Shown here: in pieces, positions 1-6,572 of the stretch
Layout: every line of letters begins with the position of its first letter
Numbering within the stretch: the stretch's first letter is position 1
Origin: an uncultured bacterium
Lineage (GTDB): Bacteria; Actinomycetota; Coriobacteriia; Coriobacteriales; Coriobacteriaceae
Direction: 5' to 3'
Length of the DNA stretch: 22,860 nucleotides
Assembly: GCA_905215835.1 (NCBI GenBank)
Contig: CAJMRR010000010.1
Coordinates: forward strand, 1-22,860
The notes under the pieces: generated by a model
What the model saw: the letters and a program-made list of their open reading frames with translations, nothing else
What the model was told of the DNA's origin: nothing
The model's database searches: none
Position numbers and translations under genes: made by a program

Positions 1-1567
1 GAGCCACACCCACCGGTGCCTTACCGGCGGCGGACTGCTCGTCCATATTGCCCTCGCCCGTTATGACCAGGTCGACATCACGCATGCGTTCGTCAAACCC
101 AATCAGATCGAGCACCGTCTCCACGCCCGAGCGTAGCTCCGCACCGAGCGCCAGTAACGCCGCGCCCAAGCCACCGGCAGCACCCGCGCCGGGCACGCCG
201 AGCACCGAGCAAAATGTCCGCGCACCCTCGGGCAGGCGCAACAATCCCTGAGCCCGCACCCCGGTAATTGCCGCATCGAGCAGGCGGCCGTAGCCGACCA
301 TCCAGCTGTCGTACTTGCCCAGCGCCTCGGCATCATCCGCCGGCAGACCCTTCTGTCCACCGAACACTGCCAGCGCACCGCGGCGCCCCACGAGTGGGTT
401 CTCGACATCAGAAAGCACCACGACACGCGCGCCGTTCAGCGCCCGAAGCGCTGGCGCCAAATCAACGCTCGCCACGTGTTCAAGGCCCGCAAGACCGGGG
501 GCGACATCGCAGCCCTGATCATCGACCACACGCGCGCCCAGTGCCTGCAGCATACCGGCGCCACCATCGTTGGTGGCGCTGCCGCCCAAGCCAATATAGA
601 TAGTCTTTGCCCCGGCACGAACCGCACGGAGCATCAGCTCGCCCACGCCATAGGTTGTAGCAGCCAGCGACGACGACTCCGTGCAAGGCGAATACCCAAT
701 ACCCGCCGCCTCGGCCATCTCAATTACAGCCGAGTCGCGCTCGTCGTCCACCAGCATCCGGGCAGACACGCGGTCGCCCAAGGGGCCTGCGACATCGCAG
801 GTTGAGAGCTCGCCACCGCATGCGGCGATGGCATCGAGCGTTCCCTCGCCACCATCTGCCAGCGGCAATGCACGCACCTCGGCATCGGGCCAAACGCGGC
901 GCACGCCCTCGGCAACCGTCGCCTCCGCCTGCGCACTCGACACGCTGCCCTTAAAGGAGTCGATCGCCAGCAGCACACGACGGGGCCGGCGGCACGCAGG
1001 ACCAAAGTCAACCGCCGTGCCAGCATCCTCGCCGGCACCTGCAAGCGCTGCGGCGTGAGCGGCGTGCGCTTCAAGATCGGCACCGCAACCGCAATCAGCG
1101 CCGCCCGCTCCGTGCAGACCGCCAAAATAGCTACTCAGCAGCTCGCGGCATTCATCCGCCAGTACGCCGGCGGTCACATTGAACCGATGATTCAGGCGCG
1201 AGTCGGCATTCAAATCGTATAGGGATCCCAGCGCGCCCGCCTTGGCATCAGCCGCGCCATACACGCAGCGCCCCACGCGCGCGTTAACCATAAGCCCCGC
1301 ACACATGCAGCATGGCTCGAGCGTCACGTAGACCGTGCAATCGGAAAGGCGCCAGCGACCGAGCGACCGAGCGGCAGCGCACAGGGCCGCGAACTCTGCA
1401 TGAGCCGAAGGATCCTGGTCGAGCTCGCGCCGATTGTGCGCCCTCGCGACGATCTCGCCGTCGCGCACCACTACGGCTCCGATGGGCACCTCGCCCACCG
1501 CCGCGGCGGCTCGCGCCACCGCCAGCGCCTCGCGCATGAACTTCTCGTCGATTTCGGTGATCGTCAT
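1..1567 (-). CDS. tadA: Fused tRNA adenosine deaminase (TadA) - glycerate kinase, 3' end outside window
   Basis: One uninterrupted frame runs from ATG at 1567 to the window edge (522 codons visible). Residues 1-148 are a complete TadA-like deaminase: zinc ligand H56 and catalytic E58 in HAE, and C86/C89 in PCCMC, followed by the family's VYGA.D.KAG and SLY segments. TadA converts A34 to inosine in tRNA-Arg(ACG). Residues 149-195 are a Gly/Ala-rich linker with no Met. From about residue 196 the frame becomes a GarK/GlxK-type glycerate kinase, starting RVLLAIDSFKGS and continuing with LADGGEGT, GLGGSATNDGG, VPGAGAAGG and LVITGEGNMD; this family phosphorylates glycerate with ATP. About 55 C-terminal residues of the usual length are missing beyond the edge. 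I checked codon phase at 1567, 1126, 958, 577 and 43 and it agrees. The start has a GGGAAGG ribosome site six bases upstream. No internal start with a ribosome site was seen at the junction, so a true fusion is the simplest reading. Confidence 0.85.
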   Translation of the reverse strand, partial: MTITEIDEKFMREALAVARAAAAVGEVPIGAVVVRDGEIVARAHNRRELDQDPSAHAEFAALCAAARSLGRWRLSDCTVYVTLEPCCMCAGLMVNARVGRCVYGAADAKAGALGSLYDLNADSRLNHRFNVTAGVLADECRELLSSYFGGLHGAGGADCGCGADLEAHAAHAAALAGAGEDAGTAVDFGPACRRPRRVLLAIDSFKGSVSSAQAEATVAEGVRRVWPDAEVRALPLADGGEGTLDAIAACGGELSTCDVAGPLGDRVSARMLVDDERDSAVIEMAEAAGIGYSPCTESSSLAATTYGVGELMLRAVRAGAKTIYIGLGGSATNDGGAGMLQALGARVVDDQGCDVAPGLAGLEHVASVDLAPALRALNGARVVVLSDVENPLVGRRGALAVFGGQKGLPADDAEALGKYDSWMVGYGRLLDAAITGVRAQGLLRLPEGARTFCSVLGVPGAGAAGGLGAALLALGAELRSGVETVLDLIGFDERMRDVDLVITGEGNMDEQSAAGKAPVGVA

Positions 1568-1602
1568 CGTTCGCCTTCCCTGTTGCAAATTCAAAACGAT
1601 GC

Positions 1603-1608
1603 TATCAT
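1603..1608 (+). promoter_or_regulatory. Possible -10 element for tRNA-Ser
   Basis: TATCAT lies 11 bases before the tRNA 5' end. A TTGCAA upstream is only 14 bases away, so the -35 assignment is weak. Confidence 0.3.
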
Positions 1609-1618
1609 TACGACTCAC

Positions 1619-1708
1619 GGAGAGATGGCAGAGCGGTTGAATGCGGCGGTCTTGAAAACCGTTGAGCGCGAGAGCGTTCCGGGGGTTCGAATCCCCCTCT
1701 CTCCGCCA
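1619..1708 (+). tRNA. tRNA-Ser(UGA)
   Basis: A full class II cloverleaf can be drawn. The acceptor stem pairs GGAGAGA (1619-1625) with TCTCTCC (1698-1704), with discriminator G at 1705 and an encoded CCA at 1706-1708. The anticodon loop is CTTGAAA with anticodon TGA at 1653-1655 on a five-pair stem. A long variable arm typical of serine tRNAs follows, then a T arm of five G-C pairs around TTCGAAT. It reads UCA and other UCN codons. It is divergent from tadA and ends three bases before the 3' end of the convergent TetR gene, leaving no room for its own terminator. Confidence 0.97.
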
Positions 1709-1711
1709 CTC

Positions 1712-2308
1712 CTAGTGATGCACCGGTGTCATAGTCCGCTCAAACAGCGCATCGACCACGTCGGCTATCTCAGGTCGACGCTCAAGATCGTGGCCCGATT
1801 CCCACCATATCGTGAAAAGTCGAATAATACCGCCGGCGACAAACTCAGACGTCGTCTCGAGTGACACGGGGGCCAGGGCATCCTCGGCAAGCACGTTCAT
1901 CACACGCTCGCGGATGGAGCGGGCAATGCGGTCGCAAATAACGTTGGTCAACATGCCCGACATGCTGCTTGCCAAAATGTTATCCATGAGCTGCTCGTGC
2001 GCCAGAATCAAATCCATGGCATCGTCCAAAATCGCGTGTCGAAGCGCGCGCACGTCCTCGGCAGACACTGCGCCGGCCTCATCGGGCTGTTTTTGCGGCA
2101 AGCCCGACATGAGCTCATCGATATAAAAGGCAAAGTAATCGTTCTTGTCGCGAAAGTGCTTGTAGAACGTCGTGCGGCGAATCATGGCGCGGTCGCACAG
2201 CATGGCAACCGTCAGGTCCTCAAACCGATGCTCCTCGAGAAGCTCGGTGAAGGCATCGAACAGGGAGCGGTAGGTTTTCTTAATGCGAAGGTCCACTGGT
2301 ATCGCCAT
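1712..2308 (-). CDS. TetR/AcrR-family transcriptional regulator
   Basis: A 198-residue protein with an N-terminal TetR helix-turn-helix at about residues 10-55: LTVAMLCDRAMIRRTTFYKH matches the family's recognition helix region, followed by FRDKNDYF. The remaining 140 residues are the variable ligand-binding and dimerisation domain, resembling the DhaS-like type C-terminal domain. Length is normal for the family. The start is uncertain: ATG at 2308 has GAGG almost touching it, while a GTG four codons later would have that same purine run 12 bases away. The gene is divergent from lemA (199-base gap), and TetR proteins often control a divergent neighbour, but the effector and target cannot be read from the sequence. 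Confidence 0.85.
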   Translation of the reverse strand: MAIPVDLRIKKTYRSLFDAFTELLEEHRFEDLTVAMLCDRAMIRRTTFYKHFRDKNDYFAFYIDELMSGLPQKQPDEAGAVSAEDVRALRHAILDDAMDLILAHEQLMDNILASSMSGMLTNVICDRIARSIRERVMNVLAEDALAPVSLETTSEFVAGGIIRLFTIWWESGHDLERRPEIADVVDALFERTMTPVHH

Positions 2309-2438
2309 CCTCAGGGCAAAGACAACACTCGTCAATCTGTCGCATATCTTACACCTGTACCTCGCGCGCTTTGCCCCGGTGCCGGCCCCGCCGAAAACAC
2401 AACGCTTACCGGAAAGTTCGGCACGGCAAAACGTTGCG

Positions 2439-2460
2439 GGTATACTAGTAGCGTTATACC
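2439..2460 (+). promoter_or_regulatory. Inverted repeat overlapping a candidate lemA -10
   Basis: GGTATA (2439-2444) and TATACC (2455-2460) form an inverted repeat with a 10-base spacer. TATACT at 2441-2446 is a plausible -10 for lemA; no good -35 is visible. The repeat lies between tetR and lemA, so it could be a regulator site. This is inference only. Confidence 0.35.
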
Positions 2461-2507
2461 AACGGCAGCTGGCGCATGCCGCCGCGGCCATTCGAAACGG
2501 AGACATC

Positions 2508-3059
2508 ATGATTACCGTCATCATCGGCATCGTTGTTGTCATTGTGATTGTCTGCGCCATCGCCGGCATCTACAACAACATGGTCACCAAGCGTAACCGC
2601 ATCGATAACGCCTGGCAGAACATCGATACGCAGCTGCAGCGCCGCAACGACCTGATCCCCAACCTGGTCGAGACCGTCAAGGGCTACGCCAAGCACGAGC
2701 AGGAGACGCTCTCCGCCGTGATCAGCGCGCGTAACATCGCCGTCAAGGCAACCACGCCCGAGGCCAAGATGGAAGCCGACAACGTGCTGACCGGTGCGCT
2801 GCGCCAGCTCTTCGCCGTAGCCGAGGCCTATCCCGATCTTAAGGCAAACACCAACTTTACGCAGCTGCAGGCATCGCTCGAGGATACCGAAAACAAGATT
2901 AGCTATGCACGCCAGAGCTACAACGACTGCGTGCTCAGCTACAACAACGCCATTCAGACGTTCCCGGCTGTCATCTTTGCTGGCATCTTCCAGTTTAAGG
3001 AGCGCCAGGGCTTCGAGGCCGCCGAAGCAGCCCGCCAGGCCCCGACCGTCAAGTTCTAG
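2508..3059 (+). CDS. lemA: LemA family protein
   Basis: A 183-residue protein. An N-terminal membrane helix (about residues 2-22, mostly I/V) is followed by the family hallmark: NRIDNAWQNIDTQLQRRNDL, then IPNLVETVKGYAKHE. The rest is predicted helical, with the typical ending of an F..FQFKERQGF segment and APTVKF. LemA proteins are membrane-anchored helical bundles, usually with the N-terminus outside; their biochemical role is not settled. ATG at 2508 was chosen because GGAGA lies five bases upstream and the membrane helix starts at once; an upstream in-frame extension would put charged sequence in front of the helix. It stands alone, followed by a strong terminator. Many LemA genes pair with an htpX or TPM-domain gene, which is absent here. 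Confidence 0.93.
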   Translation: MITVIIGIVVVIVIVCAIAGIYNNMVTKRNRIDNAWQNIDTQLQRRNDLIPNLVETVKGYAKHEQETLSAVISARNIAVKATTPEAKMEADNVLTGALRQLFAVAEAYPDLKANTNFTQLQASLEDTENKISYARQSYNDCVLSYNNAIQTFPAVIFAGIFQFKERQGFEAAEAARQAPTVKF

Positions 3060-3095
3060 TAGTTTGGCAGCGCATCCTTAATCGGCCAAATGCAT

Positions 3096-3141
3096 AAACC
3101 GCCCCGTCGAATGCATACTTCGACGGGGCGGTTTCCTTTTT
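3096..3141 (+). terminator. Rho-independent terminator of lemA
   Basis: A perfect 16-pair stem (3096-3111 with 3119-3134) around a 7-base loop, followed by CCTTTTT. Confidence 0.93.
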
Positions 3142-3539
3142 CGCGAAGGTCCCCCTCTAAGCGCCGTGCATTTTTAGGAGTATTCAACATAACCAAGAGC
3201 TTCGGGCGCCACGATAAATGCCAAAGACCGCGAATATCCCTGCAAATCAAACGCTGTCAGCCCATAACCCCGCCCATCATCCGTAGAAAACATCGAGAAA
3301 TCCCGATTTTTTGCCCGAGGTCGGTATGCAGGGGCCTTCGATTGCAGAATACTCGCAAAGATGCACGTCGCCACCGCCCCCACATGGCGCGAAGCAAAAC
3401 AAAAGGGCGACCCTCCTTTCCGGCGCACTCCGCAGGACGCAAGAAGCCCTCGCCGCACGAAGTGCGCAGCGAGGGCTTCTTGCATGTCCGAGGACGCGCC
3501 GGGAGGGAACTTGCTCTCTGCCCGGATAGGTAAGACAAA
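3142..3539. other. 398-base gap without a convincing gene
   Basis: No reading frame here has both a ribosome site and a recognisable protein pattern, although open frames exist on both strands. The right half holds the long hairpin described separately. A short AAATC/GATTT inverted repeat followed by TTTT lies near 3298-3313. The gap separates the lemA terminator from the 3' end of the convergent ilvE gene. Confidence 0.5.
3435..3489. repeat. Long GC-rich hairpin downstream of ilvE
   Basis: GCAAGAAGCCCTCGC (3439-3453) pairs perfectly with 3469-3483. The loop contains a second stem, CGCAC/GTGCG, around GAA. Outside a two-base bulge, GGAC (3435-3438) can pair with GTCC (3486-3489). Neither side has a good T-run, so it is not a textbook terminator, although it may end ilvE transcription. 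It could also be a copy of an intergenic repeat. Confidence 0.7.
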
Positions 3540-4592
3540 TTACGCGACGGTGTAAACCCAGTTGTGCTTGTCCTCGACAGCACCAGACTGGATGCCGGTC
3601 AGGGTCTCGCGGAGCTTCTTCATCACAGGGCCGATCTCGGTGTAGCCAGCCGGGAAGGTCACGGTCTCGTCGGCGCCGTAAACCTTGTTGTCGATCTCGC
3701 CAACCGGGGAGATGACGGCAGCGGTGCCGCACAGGCCGCACTCGACAAAGGTACCGGCCTTGACCTCGGCCCACTCGACGGGGCGCTGATCGACGGTCAT
3801 ACCCAGGTCCTGAGCGACCTGAACGAGCGAACGACGGGTGATGGAGGGCAGGATGGAGTCGGTGTGCGACTGCGGAACGACGAGCGTGCCATCCTCTTTC
3901 ACGAACAGGACGTTGGCGCCACCGGTCTCCTCGACATAGGTGCGGGACTCGGAGTCGAGATACAGGTTCTCGGCATAGCCCTCGCGATGAGCCTCCATCG
4001 TGGGCTTGAGGGACATGGCGTAGTTCAGGCCGGCCTTGATGTTGCCGGTGCCGTGAGGTGCCGCACGGTCATACTCGGAAACGCGCAGCTTGACGGGCTT
4101 GAGGCCACCCTTAAAGTACGGACCGACCGGGGTCACGAGAATACGGAACGTGTACTCAGGAGCGGGAGCCACGCCGATCACGTCACCGGAGCCGATCATA
4201 AACGGACGCACGTACAGGGTCGCGCCGGAACCGAAGGGCGGAACCCAGGCGGCGTTGGCAGAAACGACCTGCTTGACGGCCTCAACGAACTTGTCCTTGG
4301 GGAACGGGGGCATCTCGAGGCGCTGGGCAGAGTTGTACATACGCTCGGCGTTCATGTCGGGACGGAAGCAGACGATGCTGCCGTCCTCGGCGGTGTAAGC
4401 CTTCAGGCCCTCAAAGACCTCCTGGCAGTAATGGAAGATGCCGCCGCACTCGGAGACGTGCAGGGTGTGGTCGGTGGTCAGGCCGCCCTCGTCCCACTCT
4501 CCATCCTTCCAATGGGCCTCGTAGCTGTAATCGGTCTTCATGTAGCCAAAGCCGAGGCTACCCCAATCGATATCCTTCTTCTCGACAGTCAT
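3540..4592 (-). CDS. ilvE: Branched-chain amino acid aminotransferase
   Basis: A 350-residue class IV PLP aminotransferase of the BCAT2-like type, catalysing the last step of valine, leucine and isoleucine synthesis and the first step of their breakdown. Visible signatures: YCQEVFEGLKAY near residue 65; LYVRPFMIG; GTGNIKAGLNYA with the PLP lysine at about K186; EETGGANVLFV; and FVECGLCGTAAVISPVG near the C-terminus. Length is normal. ATG at 4592 has AAGGAG seven bases upstream; the frame is open further upstream but that part is Arg-rich and unlike the family. The roughly 150-base leader contains no run of branched-chain codons and no T-box I could recognise. It is a single-gene unit. Confidence 0.96.
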   Translation of the reverse strand: MTVEKKDIDWGSLGFGYMKTDYSYEAHWKDGEWDEGGLTTDHTLHVSECGGIFHYCQEVFEGLKAYTAEDGSIVCFRPDMNAERMYNSAQRLEMPPFPKDKFVEAVKQVVSANAAWVPPFGSGATLYVRPFMIGSGDVIGVAPAPEYTFRILVTPVGPYFKGGLKPVKLRVSEYDRAAPHGTGNIKAGLNYAMSLKPTMEAHREGYAENLYLDSESRTYVEETGGANVLFVKEDGTLVVPQSHTDSILPSITRRSLVQVAQDLGMTVDQRPVEWAEVKAGTFVECGLCGTAAVISPVGEIDNKVYGADETVTFPAGYTEIGPVMKKLRETLTGIQSGAVEDKHNWVYTVA

Positions 4593-4745
4593 ATGTCGCT
4601 CCTTACATACACAGTTGCAAACTCGCGAACCCGCACGCAAGGACCGAGGCCGACCGCGTCGCAACGTCGCACGCCCGGAGCGTAGAGCCGGACGGGACAC
4701 GCAAACAGCATCAAAGCCGATGGCACGTCGATTCGCATGCACGAG

Positions 4746-4774
4746 ATTGTACTCCGCACGCGCGTCGGATAAAA
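4746..4774 (-). promoter_or_regulatory. Candidate ilvE promoter
   Basis: On the minus strand TACAAT (4751-4746) follows TTTTAT (4774-4769) with a 17-base spacer. The -10 sits in the context GAGTACAAT, identical to the candidate glmS -10. The -35 is poor. It would give a leader of about 150 bases. Confidence 0.5.
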
Positions 4775-4821
4775 CGTTTTTCTTTAACTAACTAAAGTAT
4801 TTTCATTTGACCGAAGCTAAA

Positions 4822-4853
4822 GAGGCCCGCCACCGTAAGCGGTGACGGGCCTC
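4822..4853 (-). terminator. Terminator downstream of dedA
   Basis: GAGGCCCG pairs with CGGGCCTC; after one mismatch CACCG pairs with CGGTG around a TAAG loop. On the minus strand it is followed by TTTAG, so it is probably the dedA terminator with a short T-run. Confidence 0.75.
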
Positions 4854-4890
4854 AACTGTACGGTCTGCGCGCTGGCTCGAGCTAGGCGTT

Positions 4891-5529
4891 CTATTTACCC
4901 AGCTTAGCCTTAACCAGACCGACCACGGTCGGGATGATCGACACGGCAACGATGCCGATAATCAGCAGCTCAAAGTGCTCCTGCACAAAGGGAATGCCGC
5001 CAAAGAAGTAGCCCAGCAGCGTAAAGACCGTCGACCAGGTAATGCCGCCCAGCACGTTAAAGACGACAAAGTTGCGCCAGTGCATGCCGCCCATGCCAGC
5101 GATAAAGGGCACAAAGGTGCGGATAAACGGGAAGAAGCGACCCAGGAAGATGGCCAGGTGACCCCACTTGTCCAAGAAGTCCTCGGACTTTTTGATGCGC
5201 TCGGGCGTCATGGCCTTGACCTTGCCCGAAGCGATGATCTTGCGGCCAAAGAAGTGACCGATCATAAAGTTGCACTGATCGCCCAAAATGGCAGCGGCCC
5301 ATGCGGTGGCCAGAAGCGCCACGATGTTAAAGCCGCCGTTGTGGGCAAAGAAACCCGAGGCGAACAGCAGCGAATCACCGGGAAGGAACGGGAAGAACAC
5401 CACGCCCGTCTCGATAAAGATGATCAGGAACACGCAGCCGTAGGCCATAAGCGGGCCGGCGGCGATCCAGCTGGCGATCGCGGTGCGCGGGTCCTTAAGC
5501 AGCTCGGCAATAAAATTGATGAAACCCAT
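4891..5529 (-). CDS. DedA family membrane protein
   Basis: A 212-residue polytopic membrane protein of the DedA/VTT (SNARE-associated) family; members have been linked to recycling undecaprenyl phosphate or phospholipids across the membrane and to envelope homeostasis. Visible signatures: ETGVVFFPFLPGDSLLF near residue 40, and the hallmark FLGRFFPFIRTFVPFIAGM near residue 130 with the conserved arginines. About five hydrophobic segments are present. ATG at 5529 was chosen because GAGAGG lies nine bases upstream and the protein then starts with the family's normal N-terminus; the upstream in-frame extension is polar. It is divergent from cysE and probably transcribed alone. Confidence 0.93.
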   Translation of the reverse strand: MGFINFIAELLKDPRTAIASWIAAGPLMAYGCVFLIIFIETGVVFFPFLPGDSLLFASGFFAHNGGFNIVALLATAWAAAILGDQCNFMIGHFFGRKIIASGKVKAMTPERIKKSEDFLDKWGHLAIFLGRFFPFIRTFVPFIAGMGGMHWRNFVVFNVLGGITWSTVFTLLGYFFGGIPFVQEHFELLIIGIVAVSIIPTVVGLVKAKLGK

Positions 5530-5575
5530 GAAGTAAAACCTCTCAGTTGTGGGCGCGGATACGTCCAAGTTGACC

Positions 5576-5581
5576 AGTATA
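5576..5581 (-). promoter_or_regulatory. Possible -10 for dedA
   Basis: TATACT on the minus strand, 47 bases upstream of the start. No convincing -35 at normal spacing. Confidence 0.35.
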
Positions 5582-5705
5582 CGGTTGCGGTGCCCCCTCG
5601 TGCGCAACCCCACAAAAGCATGACTCCATTACCAGCAAGTTTGCATAACTGACACTTGTAGCGCAATGCCGCCAAGATTGTCCTTCCTAATCCCTAGCGA
5701 ATCGC

Positions 5706-5711
5706 TATACT
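5706..5711 (+). promoter_or_regulatory. Possible -10 for cysE
   Basis: TATACT, 42 bases before the GTG start. Upstream TTCCTA at 16-base spacing is a poor -35. Confidence 0.4.
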
Positions 5712-5752
5712 TTATTGAATCGCATTGCCATGGCGCTAAGGGAGGGCGGCCG

Positions 5753-6457
5753 GTGAGCTTTATCAATACCATTCGCGAGGACATCAAGACCGTCCAAGCG
5801 CAGGACCCCGCCGCGCAAAACGGTCTGGTCATCTTCCTTTCCTATCCTGGCCTGCACGCCAAGTGGAACCACGTGCCCGAGCACTGGCTGTGGGAGCATG
5901 GACATCGCTCGCTCGCCCGCGTGCTCTCGCAAATCACCCGTCATATCACCGGCGTCGAGATTCATCCCGCCGCACAGATCGGCAAGCACTTCTTTATCGA
6001 CCACGCCATGGGCGTCGTCATCGGCGAGACCACCATTGTGGGCGACAACTGCGTGCTCTATCAGGGCGTCACGCTCGGCGGCACCGGCAACGAGACCGGC
6101 AAACGCCACCCAACGCTCGGCAATAACGTCACCGTGGGCACGGGCGCCAAGGTGCTCGGCAACATCCGCATCGGCAACAACGTCAAGATCGGCGGCAACT
6201 CGGTCGTCGTCAAAGACGTGCCCGACAACTGCACCGTCGTGGGCGTGCCGGGACGCATCATCAAGCGCAACGGCTGCCGTGTGTTCGAGGAGAGTTTCGA
6301 CGCCAAGCAGCATCGCGAGTACATGCCCGATGACGCCGCCGAGCAGAGTGCCCTCAACCGCCAGGGCATCACCGAGAACGCCCGCCGCGTCAAGGAACTC
6401 GAGCGAGAGGTGGCCGAGCTCAAAGCCCTCGTCGCAAAGCTCGTGGACGAACGCTAG
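5753..6457 (+). CDS. cysE: Serine O-acetyltransferase
   Basis: A 234-residue left-handed beta-helix acetyltransferase that makes O-acetylserine from serine and acetyl-CoA, the first step of cysteine synthesis. The N-terminal helical part is followed by hexapeptide repeats: IHPAAQIGKHFFIDHAMGVV with the catalytic His-Asp pattern, IGETTIVGDNCVLYQGVTLG, then KRHPTLGNNVTVGTGAKVLG and VVGVPGRIIK. The last 60 residues are a charged helix, probably an extension beyond the beta-helix. The start is GTG at 5753: AAGGGAGG lies seven bases upstream and the protein then begins like EpsC-type serine acetyltransferases. No cysK is adjacent. A terminator follows. Confidence 0.95.
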   Translation: MSFINTIREDIKTVQAQDPAAQNGLVIFLSYPGLHAKWNHVPEHWLWEHGHRSLARVLSQITRHITGVEIHPAAQIGKHFFIDHAMGVVIGETTIVGDNCVLYQGVTLGGTGNETGKRHPTLGNNVTVGTGAKVLGNIRIGNNVKIGGNSVVVKDVPDNCTVVGVPGRIIKRNGCRVFEESFDAKQHREYMPDDAAEQSALNRQGITENARRVKELEREVAELKALVAKLVDER

Positions 6458-6497
6458 GAACGCAAGCGGCACAAAACGACATCGGCATCAACGCAAG

Positions 6498-6539
6498 AAG
6501 GCGCGCCAGGGAATTCATCCCCGGCGCGCCTTTCTTTTT
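6498..6539 (+). terminator. Rho-independent terminator of cysE
   Basis: AAGGCGCGCC (6498-6507) pairs with GGCGCGCCTT (6523-6532), with an inner GGG/CCC, followed by TTTCTTTTT. Confidence 0.92.
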
Positions 6540-6540
6540 G

Positions 6541-6572
6541 ATGTGACATGCGGGACTGTCCCTTTGTCACAT
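6541..6572. repeat. GGGAC-core palindrome, copy 1 (TGTGACA arms)
   Basis: ATGTGACA (6541-6548) pairs with TGTCACAT (6565-6572) around a loop holding GGGACTGTCCC. It touches the stop codon of the minus-strand ABC gene. Same architecture as six other elements in the window but a different stem. Confidence 0.8.

Noticed and set aside
724..1125. Separate minus-strand gene across the TadA-kinase junction
   Set aside because: Its start lies in another frame and its product is Arg/Cys-rich without family features; the fused frame explains the region better.
1619..1708. tRNA-Ser as an integration site for a mobile element
   Set aside because: No repeat of the tRNA 3' end elsewhere in the window and no integrase gene.
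3564..4685. 373-codon plus-strand frame opposite ilvE
   Set aside because: Antisense shadow: no family pattern, whereas the minus strand has full aminotransferase motifs.
4593..4745. T-box riboswitch or branched-chain attenuator in the ilvE leader
   Set aside because: No T-box sequence, specifier loop or run of Leu/Val/Ile codons could be found.
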